This document shows, one piece after another, positions 23,154 through 33,400 of a stretch of DNA of 64,000 bases. The stretch's first letter is position 1. Each line of letters begins with the position of its first letter. Location of the stretch: positions 7,481,917-7,545,916 of the forward strand of contig NC_026501.1 in NCBI RefSeq assembly GCF_000182925.2, in the 5' to 3' direction. The position numbers and the translations under genes are program-made. The notes below the pieces were generated by a model. The model saw only the letters and a list, made by a program, of their open reading frames with translations, was not told the origin of the DNA and did not search any database. This DNA comes from Neurospora crassa OR74A. Taxonomy: Eukaryota > Ascomycota > Sordariomycetes > Sordariales > Sordariaceae.

Positions 23154-24572
23154 ATGTCCGTGTCATCCCCCGGAACCATTGTCGACGAGTCCTACGACGA
23201 CCTAAGCTGGGTCGATTTCCGGCTTGACCGGGCCGATGATATCACAGCTATTAAGAAGTCGCTCACGAACCAGGCCTGGTTTGAGCCCCTGTCGCACCCC
23301 GAAAAGGACATGAGCGGCTTCAACGTCGCCATGATCGTAATGCGCATGATTTACGGCAACGTGCTGGCGACTCCTGCGACAGCCGAGCCAAGTCTCGAGT
23401 TGCTGGAGGACGACGAGGACTGTGAGTCAGAGCCCGAGACAGACGAGAAGAGCGAACATTTGCATCTCAGATCCTACCTCTACGACAACGAGGAGCAGTT
23501 TCCCCTTCTCGCAGTATCTTGGGTCGACATACCCGGAATCCTCCAGAAAAAGGCAAAGAATAGCCGTACCGAGAGCGTATCATCATCGGCGGCCTACGAC
23601 AGAACGGTGTTCGAGATGGCCGAGTTACTCCTCTCTAGCTTCCCCAAGCACCGGCATGAAGACGGACCGATATCTTTCTCCTACATCATGTCCAGCGACC
23701 TGGCCAACGACGCGCTCTGGAGCCACCCCTATTTTCTCTACTACTCTCCTATCGTCGGTTGCGCCCCCGCCGAAGCCGGACCGTGGACGGTCGGTCGCAA
23801 GAAAATCCCGACCCGCATGAATGCGCACTACTCCCTCCTTCATTTCGACTGGGCGCTCGAGCGCAAACAGTTTGCTGGTCTTGGCGCTTTTTTGACGTCC
23901 GTGGTTCTTCCCCGCCAGCGTCCAGACGGGCAGTGGTTGCTCTATCAGCCGAACTTTCCCAAAGTGTTGCGGGTCAGATATGTGCCCGCCGCGGACACTC
24001 GCCGTTCTTCTTCGCCTGATGGGGGTGCCACTCCCTACGACCAGAACCCCGGATTTGACGACCTCAGACACATCACCATCGGCGGCCGCAAGATTGACAC
24101 TTCAACCTCTCTGGTAGAATGGGCGCGCAAAGATAAGCAAGGACAAGCCATCAGGCAGGGATACTCCATATTTGCTGTAGTGCGACTGCGTAACTCGAGC
24201 AATCCGAAGGAGCAGGATCTGGTACGGACTTACGATGTGCAGCGGATTGCCGACATGGAGCGAAGGGCCGACGGCATTGTGGTGCCCGAGATGTCGACGA
24301 CAAGCAGGACGGGAAGTGCAACGAGATACTTGACTGATGGGTGGAAGTTGGGTGAGCCGGGTCATGAGTACGATCTGTTCTATTGTAGGGATGAAGCTGA
24401 GCCGGAGGGTGATGCTCCTGCTTCTGGAGCGAAGACTGGAAGTGCCAAGGAGGTTGGTGGTGGTGGTGGAGATGAACAGGAGCAGGAGCAGAGGGAGAAG
24501 CGGGTGAATGACATTCCTTATGAAAGTATCGAAGATGGAGATGCCACTCTGCAATGGGAAGGAGCAAAGTGA
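23154..24572 (+). CDS. conserved-looking fungal protein of unknown function
   Basis: A single exon of 472 residues starting at an ATG in the context CAAGATGTC. I do not recognise a named domain. Seen: a soluble, mixed alpha/beta-like composition; a central part with aromatic motifs (WSHPYFLYYSPIVG, MNAHYSLLHFDW, GQWLLYQPNFPKVLRVRYVP); an acidic patch near residue 83-100; and a C-terminal low-complexity linker with a Gly run followed by an EQEQEQ stretch. There is no signal peptide or membrane helix. Coding bias and uninterrupted length argue that it is real. Confidence 0.8.
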   Translation: MSVSSPGTIVDESYDDLSWVDFRLDRADDITAIKKSLTNQAWFEPLSHPEKDMSGFNVAMIVMRMIYGNVLATPATAEPSLELLEDDEDCESEPETDEKSEHLHLRSYLYDNEEQFPLLAVSWVDIPGILQKKAKNSRTESVSSSAAYDRTVFEMAELLLSSFPKHRHEDGPISFSYIMSSDLANDALWSHPYFLYYSPIVGCAPAEAGPWTVGRKKIPTRMNAHYSLLHFDWALERKQFAGLGAFLTSVVLPRQRPDGQWLLYQPNFPKVLRVRYVPAADTRRSSSPDGGATPYDQNPGFDDLRHITIGGRKIDTSTSLVEWARKDKQGQAIRQGYSIFAVVRLRNSSNPKEQDLVRTYDVQRIADMERRADGIVVPEMSTTSRTGSATRYLTDGWKLGEPGHEYDLFYCRDEAEPEGDAPASGAKTGSAKEVGGGGGDEQEQEQREKRVNDIPYESIEDGDATLQWEGAK

Positions 24573-24918
24573 AGTCTTGCACTCCTTGAATCTCGAGGGG
24601 GAGCAAGAACTTCAAGTTGTGCAAGGGCAACTGAATCAAGCAGCCGACCACATTGAGCGTTTTCGCACGCTCCTACCGTTTGAAATACTTGTAACGCGAT
24701 AGTTGGGACGGATGTAGTATCATTCTCCTGTGTGATGGCTCTGGCTCTCCGTCGATATAACAGACATTTTATAATGCTCCATTAAAGAAACTGAGGAAAT
24801 GACATATTTTATTTCCAGGTTGAGAAAAGAGAGTCGGGAAGGTGCAAAATGTTTGGAAGTTTGGAAACGCAATGTTGACAGCGAGTGTGATGGCAGGTGC
24901 ATTGGTCGAGGAACTAAA
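24573..24918. other. 3' flank between a gene and a transposon
   Basis: About 350 bases between the stop of the preceding gene and the left inverted repeat of the transposon. No gene seen. Confidence 0.5.
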
Positions 24919-25135
24919 CGTTCCCACACTCAATCGTAGTCTCTATCACATTGACCTCCGACGACAAGCTTCAGCGGACCCGCCCCACAATTATGTGGGT
25001 CTCCTCTCCTCGCAAAAAGGGTGGGGTGGGGTGGTTTTGGAGGTGTGTGGGTCATTGAGAACTGAGACTAATTTAATCGCCTATGCAGTCTCGGCAAGAG
25101 GTGTGTGTGCGTGCACACACACACACCGCATTTGA
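24919..25135 (+). repeat. left inverted repeat of the transposon, interrupted by a MITE
   Basis: The first 18 bases (24919-24936) and the remainder (25080-25135) match the reverse complement of 29368-29439 with few changes, mostly C to T or G to A (for example CCTATGCAGTCTCGG against CCTGTGCAGTCTTGG). The interruption is the 134-bp element at 24937-25070 and its target duplication. Confidence 0.8.
24937..25070. mobile_element. 134-bp MITE nested in the transposon's left inverted repeat
   Basis: It starts TAGTCTC and ends GAGACTA, with a longer imperfect inverted repeat behind (shared ATGACC/TTGACC blocks), and a central perfect hairpin around CCCACAATTATGTGGG. It is flanked by ACTCAATCG (24928-24936) and ATTTAATCG (25071-25079), a 9-bp duplication with two C-to-T differences; the last 8 bp alone differ by one. 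The uninterrupted right arm reads straight through the junction, which proves the insertion. An 8-bp duplication with TAG ends would point to hAT, a 9-bp one to Mutator-like elements. Confidence 0.75.
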
Positions 25136-25329
25136 CAAATCTGGCCATTTGACATCGCTTTACACAACTCAACTCAATCGTTTAATATCAAAATCTAGCT
25201 AAAACTGGTGCAAAAAGTTGATATTTTGATACTCTACGTTGTATAGTTATCTATTTTAATATTTACATTATCTTTTAAACCGTTATTAATATAATACACT
25301 TCCTTAATACCCGCTAGAAGGTATTAATA

Positions 25330-26450
25330 ATAATAATACTAGTAAATAACGAGTATCCTAACAACGTCGCTAAGATTATTAGTATAAGTATAAGGAGTAT
25401 ATAGAAATATAAGCGCATTCTATCGGATATTAGTAAAGTATTTTTACTATTGTAAGTTTCCTAGAATATTAAAAAACTTCCTATATAAGCGCTTAAGGTA
25501 TAGTGTATATTATATTACTCCTTATATTTTATTAATTGTAATTAATATTGTAAAGGAAGTTATAAACTTCCTTATATTGAAACCCGATTTATATTTTAAT
25601 AAAATTTGTACCTTTTTAGTTAATAAGTATAATATATATGTTTTAATTAAAATTGTATAGTAGTACCTTCGATAAGAGAAGTAGAAGAAGAAGCGACTTT
25701 ATATAAAGGTATTATAATAATCCCTTATACCAGTAGCCGAATAGATATTAAAAATCTCTTTATTTATTATAGAAATATTCGTATTTTATAATGAATTTGG
25801 TATAAACCGAAGGGACGGCGTTCGTTATATTAGTTGGGCACCCTACGGCGTTATTATAATAGTATTAAGTAAGTTTATATATAGTATATAGTATTACCTC
25901 CTTTTAATTATTATAGTAAATAGGTTATTTGATATATTAGTATTTAAAGGTATAATAAATTTAATTGGGGTTTGGAATTGGATAGTAAAATACTTATTCT
26001 TTAAAATAAATCTATTTCCCGGTTGTAATAGTATTTTGGTAATAGATAATATTAGTTAATACTCTTATATTAAATTCTAGTACGTATATAATTAGAAGGG
26101 GGTTCTATTGTAGTATTTACTACTGTACTCTCCCGAATTTAACCCTATTGAAGTATATTTTAGTAATTTTAAACGGTAGTTTAAGAGGGTATATTATAAT
26201 GAGGGCGGTAATAAAATATTAAATGATAATTTTGCTACGTTTTTTAAGCGATTGGTGTAGGATGTGGGGTATAGAGTATAATAGATTTATAGTTATTTTA
26301 AGAATATAAAGTTAGTAATGGATTGATTTAATAATATTAATAAAAAGTATAGCGAGTTGTATGTTAATGAGTTGGTTGAGTATAGAGAGACGGGTATTAT
26401 ATTTAGGCGGCGGTAGAGAGTATAGAAGGGAGAGATGGATTTATGTGTAT
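25330..26450 (+). pseudogene. Tc1-like (DD34E) transposase relic
   Basis: Translating the AT-rich DNA in the plus direction gives a stop-riddled but readable Tc1/mariner transposase. There is an N-terminal helix-turn-helix-like stretch (RSIQKYKRIL near 25,400), then a central catalytic region, VIDN with its aspartate codon at 26045-26047, and SPEFNPIE with the glutamate codon at 26150-26152. Exactly 34 codons lie between them, which is the DD34E spacing of Tc1-like elements and not the DD35D of Fot1/pogo. The region after PIE (YFSNFKR, FKRVYYNEGG) fits the family C-terminus. Many stops, most plausibly from RIP, make it non-functional. Confidence 0.75.
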
Positions 26451-26649
26451 TAAATTAAATTGTATACTAAAAATACTAAAAATACTAGAAATGTTAAAAG
26501 TGTTAGAAGTATTAGAAGTGCTAAAAGTATTAGAAATTGTATTTATTTATATAATAATATTAAAATGTTAGAAACCCCCCTTTTTTACTATAAATCGATT
26601 TGTAATATTATTATCGTTCGTTAGGACTGTTAGTAGTAGTATTATTCGC

Positions 26650-29150
26650 TATAAAAGCGAGAGTTTTAGTAACGTTATATTTGAATATAATATTGAATTG
26701 CAGGTTTAGAATATATATTAATTAATTAAATTATAGTAATAGGGGTTAGAGGGTATATTTATTATAGTTTAACTATATTGCTAGTATTGTATATTTAATT
26801 TTAAAGAAGTTTTTAATACCGTCCTTAAATACCGTATAGAAATCGTAATTAAACCCCAACCTCGTAAACTACTCTACCGGCTACTTTCTAAGTATAAATA
26901 TATTGGGCGGCGCCTCCTTATTCTAGAATTTATTCTTTAAAGCAATTAGAGTTCTATATATTAGTATTATTTTAATTAATAACCTAATATAATAATATTT
27001 ATAGAACGCTTTAAAGAATTCGGTAATAATTTCTTTAATTAGCCGATTAAGTAAGGTGGGGGGTAGTAATAATAAATAAAAATTAAAAGTCGAGGGTACG
27101 GGCGGATATAGTATAAATAATTCTCTAGCCTCTACTAAGGAGTCTCTAGTCTCTTCGCCCTTATCCTCTTCGCCCGCTATTAATAGTAGTATAATTAATA
27201 GCGGTATTAGTAGCTAAGTAAATATTATAGTCGCTATAGAGATAGAAGGAGGGTTAGCATTAGTATGCTTAGTAACGAGAGTTTTGTAGTTAGTCGGGTG
27301 CCTATAGAATATAGTAGTAAAATATTTTAATAGTGTATATGAATTAATAATTATTATTTTACTTAGTAGGGGGAAAATACCTATTATATTATAATTATAG
27401 CCGCTAATAATTATTAAATTGGCGATAGAGTTGTTAGTAGTATAAGGTGGTTGGACTTAGGGATATTGAAAGTAGGGAGGGAAGTATTAATATAGTAGTA
27501 GGTATAGTAGGTATAAGGGAGGAGGGTATAATTAGTATAGACTTTTAAAATTGTCCTTCCTTAGTGTAGTTTATAATAAACTATTTATAGTTTCTATATT
27601 AATATTACTATTATTACTATTAATATTATTAATAATATTAATATTAATCGGTAAATTATTACTTCCTCCCCTACGTTTACTACTATTATTACTAGTACTA
27701 AAGGCAACTATTACTTTATTACTTAATATATTTCGTACTAGTTTAAATAGTAGGTTAGTTACTATAGCCTTCCCTAACGATATAATATATATTTACTTGC
27801 CTATATTTTTAATATTAAGGTTATAATAGGTTATACTCCTATTTATAACGTAGTATATTTAATATTTAATAGCTTTATTATAATTTTTATATTTATAGTT
27901 AAAACTGTATACTTATACCTATATTAACTTCTAATATATAGTATTGTATAGTTTTACCCCCGTACGTTCTTCTTACTACTAATCCTCCTTTAGATTCTTT
28001 TTAATTTTTACTAATATAGTATTTATTATAATGCGTTTAAATTTCTTGGTGTTAATTAGAGTTTGTAACCCTTGTAACGATAGTATATCGATTGTTTATA
28101 GAGTTAAAGTAATAAAAGGATTAATTAAATTATAAGAGGGGGTAGGAATAGAAGGTATATTACTATAGGAGGATAGGGTAGTAGGGATTTTACTAGCGGG
28201 CGGGTTAGTTAATTGAAATTTGAATAATATAGTAAAATAGTAGTATTAGTTAGTGTAGTAGAGGTACGATTTTATAATAGTCTTATACTTAATATTATTA
28301 TACTTATTATAAAAATCCTTCTTAGGAATAATTTTATTATATATAATAACCTAGGCGTAGCGGTTATTATAGGTAGCGGCGATATATATAATATTATATA
28401 AAGAAATTAACTATTTTATCCCTACGGCTATATTATTACTAATAATATTTTCTATATAACTTTATTATATATATAGGATTTTACTAAGTAATATTGTCTT
28501 GAATTATTATTTATAGAATTCGTTATTATTTTACTTAATTTTAACCTCTTTAAATAAATTACGTTTTTTAATAGTAGGTAATTTAGTATAGTTAGTAGTA
28601 ATATATAAATTAATTATATTGAATTAAATTTGTATTAAATTAGGGTATTTAGGATGCGGCGGCGGCGGTACTATAGTAATTAGCTTACGGATAGTACGGA
28701 GCTGGGCCGGTAGTACCGAAGTAGTTAATTTAGTCGGGGAGGCTATTTTACTATTATTATTACTCAATAAATAAAATAAAATATCGAAAGCTTATTTCTT
28801 AAGGGTAAAGTAGATAGAGAGCTATTATTCAATTTCGTTATTGTTATTAGAATCTTCTTTGCTATTAGAAATTTTAATAGGTATTGTAGGTTTAGGGGGG
28901 GATAATAGTAGTTTTAGGATTGGGATTAGGATTAGCTTTAAAATTAGAATTAGGATTGATTTTAGTTCTAGCGTAGTAGCCTTCCCCTTTTTAATAATAG
29001 TCTTTTTAATAATAGTTTTAATAGGAATAGCCTTTTTCTTAGGTAGAATAATTTTAGGGATAATTTTAATAAACTACTCGGTTTTACGGCTCTTCTTTTT
29101 AGGGCGGGATAAAGTATATTGTAGAATTATTAAGCTAGGATCTTCCTAGT
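26650..29150 (-). pseudogene. second coding relic in the transposon, unrecognised
   Basis: On the minus strand several stretches of 40-90 codons read as protein once the many TAG/TAA codons are ignored, for example around 28,250-27,950 (LQGLQTLINTKKFKR, LKED). These are far from the transposase relic and in the opposite direction. I cannot assign a family. It may be an accessory gene of the element, a captured host gene, or another element inserted within it. Reading is unsafe because RIP has biased the composition. Confidence 0.35.
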
Positions 29151-29367
29151 CTTAATTTTTATCGAAGTAAACTACTAGTGCGCCGCTTTAAATATAGGAT
29201 TACTTTACGCTAGCGGGTTTTAAATTGAGGATTGTCTTGGGAGGTATTGTCGCGATAGATTTGATTAATTACTGGTGTTGTAATTACTTTGCACGTTGAA
29301 ATAGCTTTAAATTGATGTAGAAATTGTTGTAAAATAATGAATTTTGACGAAGTTGTACAATACAGAA

Positions 29368-29439
29368 GTGCGGTGTATGTGTGTGTGCACGCACACACAC
29401 CTCTTGCCAAGACTGCACAGGCGATTGAGTGTGGGAACG
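29368..29439 (-). repeat. right inverted repeat of the transposon
   Basis: An uninterrupted copy of the terminal inverted repeat, reading outward CACCTCTTGCCAAGACTGC then GTGTGGGAACG. It contains the GTGTGTGCACGCACACAC alternating purine-pyrimidine block, which is itself nearly palindromic and could form left-handed or cruciform DNA. Confidence 0.8.
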
Positions 29440-30473
29440 GATCGCTATATTCAGTTTACAATCGACGGGATCAACCCTAACCCTCAATGTGTTTCTGCTT
29501 TCTGCAAGGCATGTCCTCCGGCAGGCATTACACCATCGCGCACTATCGCGACCATGTCGCTTTCACTTCGTTTTCCAATCCCAGCTTTTAACTTCAATAA
29601 TATCGGCCGAATGTTGGTTAAATCTGACTAGAGCCACATACAGAAATGGCAGAAACATTACCACTACTCCGTCCTGATAATCATTCATGCTTCCTCAATA
29701 CTATTCTTTTCTACTGAACGGTCCAAGCTGACCAGGTTTCGCTTGACGACATGCGCATCACAATGTCAACATAAATCTCCGTTCTTAACCTCACAACGAA
29801 CTTTCTCAAGGCAAGATATTTTAGCCCTTGAAACCCGCCGCTATGTTTATATGCGTGGTGGACATTCCCATTCCATCGCATAGATGCTATCTGCTTTGCG
29901 AGACTACCATCCCTTGCAGGTCACGCCCTCACACCCGAGGCAATTTTTACTGTCTGCCCGTTGGAAACACTTGTCGGGCATCCGAGGAAGACTCTGGAGG
30001 GACACTCGAAGATAACATCAACATCCCAATGATCTTCCGAAACCCAAACATCCCCCAGGTCCAGTCGCCCTCCGCCAGGAATGCCAACATCAAGACTGTC
30101 TCGAATCTTCATCTTACCACTTTTCTTTCCCACCACGAGCATTCCAGCTCACGCGTTTGTTTGCCATGTTTTCCTTGCTTCTGGATAGTCAGTCCATTCG
30201 TCAAGGGCGCCTGCGTGTTGATGACTTGGACTATTCTGGATATTGTTGTCCTGCCCTTGATATCAACATCTTCAAATACCAACTCAGGCCGTCGCCTGTT
30301 TTCTACCATCCCCTTTCTTCTCTTCGTCCTCAGTCGCTCTTTTATGCTTCTTTCCCGACATCTTCTTGTGTTGGCCGTATGAGCCGACTTCTTTCATTTT
30401 CTTCTTTCATTCGTTCGTCTCTGAACAACTTCACCCTCCTTTGCCACCCTTTGCGAGGTCATCTCTCGTCAAC
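29440..30473. other. intergenic, promoter and leader of the WSC gene
   Basis: About 1 kb between the transposon and the WSC gene. A telobox-like CCCTAACCCT is at 29474-29483. The frame at 29828-30382 is open but Ser/Leu-rich without domains and overlaps the probable pyrimidine-rich 5' leader of the WSC gene. Confidence 0.5.
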
Positions 30474-33400
30474 ATGGGCTGGCAATCGAGCCCTGGCCGC
30501 CTTGTCGTAGCCGCGGCCGGCCTTTTCGGCTTTGTCAACGGACAGGCTTACTTCGGAACCTATCAGGATACCATAACCAAATGTGGTAGCGATAATTTTA
30601 TCTATCTTGGCTGTTACGGCAACTTCCTCGCTAATGCTGGCGACTTCTTTCGCTTCGGTCCGGAGGGCTACAATGCCGCTGACCTCTCCTTGAGTTTCCC
30701 CGGATGGGACCCCGGTTCCGATTGGGACTCTACGCAGACTCCTCTTGACTGTGCTCGCACCTGCAGAGCTTACGGTTACAAGTATTCGGCCATGAGGGAC
30801 AATAACTGTAACTGCGGCCTGCAGCTCCCGGCTGCTGCTGTCCCGAACTCGGACTCTTCGGCTTGCAATGCTCAGTGCAGTGGTGATAGTACTCAGACCT
30901 GCGGCGGTGGCCTTAACGCCCAGGTATACCTTGATCCCTCCTTTGCCGCACCGGACCAGGTGCCCATCACGCCTCGTAATGCGGATTTGGGTTCTACCTA
31001 CAAGCATCTGGGCTGTTATTCCTCTCGCGGATTTGCCACACAAGACGACGTTAGGGCCAGGCCACTCGTTGATGACATCGAGACTTGTTTCGAAACCTGT
31101 GCCGGTTTGGGTTATCCTCTTGTCTTTGGTGCCAGGGAAGGGTAAGTCGATTCCAACCTACCGCTCCCTAGGGGCCTCGTGATTCGCACTAACCGACTCA
31201 ATGTGTCTAGTGCACAAATCCGATGCCAGTGCGGTACAAACTTTCACTCCGGCGACTATCGCATTCCTCCATCGAGTCTTCCAAACCCTGGAGACTGCAA
31301 CGCTCTGTGTACAGCCGATGACACGTGAGTTCAACATACCTTTACCCATACTTTCTCCCGCATGGTCTAACGCTTCTCAACAGGAACGGAGACTGTGACC
31401 CCTTGACCCAAAAGTGCTGTGGAAGGAATGAGCACTATCCCGTTTACGTCAGTTCTGAACTACAGGGATGCTATGTCCCGAGGACACCGGGGCTCAAGCA
31501 GTCAGCCGACCAGGCAGGTTTCGCCTGCTACAACCCACCGTCCAGTCTCTTGGGCCCTCCCAAGGTTCTTACTACCTCGCTATCGAGCGTGAACCAGGAT
31601 AACATCATCGCCTCGAGGCCAGCACTCGTCCGCCCCTTGACCGTTACCACGGGTACACAAACTTGGTACTTGAACGGGTGCTACGGCAATGTTCCTGCAC
31701 AGGTTCTCGACCTCTCTGCACCGTCTGGCCAGATTATTTCGGATCTTGCCACTGGTACACTCGAGGAGTGTGCGCGCAGATGCAGTTCGGACACTACCTT
31801 CAACTACTTTGGCATGGTCAACGGCAGGTGAGTAGTGCGCTTTAGACTCCACTGATAGAAAGATACTAACTCAAACATTCTGCCAGGGACTGTTACTGCT
31901 CAAACACTCTTCTGACTCCTGGTCAAGTCGATGATATGGGAACTTGCCGAGTCCCTTGCCAAGACGATGCCACGAGAAGTTGCGGCGGTGCAACTACACC
32001 GGTCGTCTATTCTCTGAGCCAGAGCGGCGTGTACACAGAACGCCTGGCGAACATCGGTGCCGGTTTTCCGACATACACTTGTACACCCAGTAAGCCATTC
32101 ACCTCCTCCCTCCTTCCGTGTTGCTCAGTAGTTAACAATTCTTCGATTAGGCCGACGTGTCTCAAATGATGCGGCAGCTCCAATCACTTGCCCGGATGAC
32201 AATGGAATTTCTATTACCACTGCTCAAGACAAAATGTACCATGTCGATTGTGGTATCGAATATCCCGATGGTGACCTAGGCACAGTTATTGTTGACAGCT
32301 ACGCTGAATGTGCTGCGGCTTGCGATGCCAATATCGACTGTGTTGGGTTTATCTATCAGCATGGCCCTGCCAATAGCAACGGCCTTGACGTACCGTGCTA
32401 CCTCAAGCGCGAAGGAGCAGTAACTGCTGCTGTTTCAGGCGACACGGGTAACTGGGGCGGGAGATTTACTGGTTTCGCAGATGGCGCCAGTAGCGGTTCA
32501 GACTCTGGCACTGGCAGCGGTTCAGACTCCGGCAGTGGTACAGACCCTGATAGCGGTTCGGGCTCCGGCACTGGCACAGACCCTGATAGCGGTTCGGGCT
32601 CCGGCACTGGCACAGACCCTGATAGCGGTTCGGGCTCCGGCACTGGCACAGACCCTGATAGCGGTTCGGGCTCCGGCACTGGCACAGACCCTGATAGCGG
32701 TTCGGGTACCGGCACTGGCACAGACCCTGATAGCGGTTCGGGCTCCGGCACTGGCACAGACCCTGATAGCGGTTCGGGTACCGGCACTGGCACAGACCCT
32801 GATAGCGGTTCGGGCTCCGGCAGTGGTACAGACCCTGATAGCGGTTCGGGCTCCGGTGACGGTTCTGATCCCGGCACTGGCAGCGGTTCAGGTTCCGGCA
32901 ATGGTTCAGGCTCCGGCACTGGCAACGGTTCCGTTGTGAACGCTATTTTTGACAAGGTCTTTGGTCCAGCCTTCCAAGGAGTCTTCAGCTCCTTCGGTAA
33001 GATTTTCGACAACAACCCATTCTTCAAGCCCAAGAAGCCAGCTGGCTCCACTCGTGCTGTCTCTACAGGCAACGATGATGTCCAGGATCTCGAGACCCTT
33101 GCCAGCGATCCCTCGGACAGCACCGCCACCCGTTCAGATGCCTTCATCGGTGATGTGCTCAGCAATCTTAACCTCGGCAGCTTGATGAGCGCTGTCCCGG
33201 GTCTTGAAGATGTTCTCGGTGGACAGGATCTCGGTAGCTTGATTCCTGGAAACATTCGTGCCCCCGATCCGGCCACACCTCCAATGTCCGCCAACTTGGA
33301 TGGGCTGGCTAGCCTAGCCAGCACTGTTCTTGCAGCGCTCAACACGCTCCCCAGCGACATCGCCGCCCCTGGTCCTGTTGACACCGACTCGCTGATTACT

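Larger units (their letters stand above)
24919..29439. mobile_element. RIP-degraded Tc1-like DNA transposon with long inverted repeats
   Basis: Seen: an inverted repeat of about 72 bp bounds the element. It begins CGTTCCCACACTCAATCG and contains an alternating GTGTGTGTGCGTGCACAC block. The left arm is at 24919-24936 plus 25080-25135, interrupted by a MITE; the right arm is at 29368-29439. Between them about 4.1 kb is extremely AT-rich, built of TA-rich words with few CA dinucleotides, against GC-richer flanks. Within it lie a Tc1/mariner transposase relic (plus) and another relic (minus). The composition is what RIP produces from CpA to TpA changes, so the copy is long dead. At 4.5 kb it is larger than usual Tc1/mariner elements. 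I found no clear target duplication outside the arms, so the exact ends are uncertain. Confidence 0.8.

Noticed and set aside
27551-29149. Plus-strand frames made almost only of Ile, Leu and Phe inside the AT-rich island (27551-27826, 28841-29149).
   Set aside because: Composition artefacts of RIP-driven AT richness.
32555-32842. Regular 36-bp spacing that could suggest a CRISPR array.
   Set aside because: The units are contiguous without spacers, in frame with a coding exon, in a eukaryotic genome.
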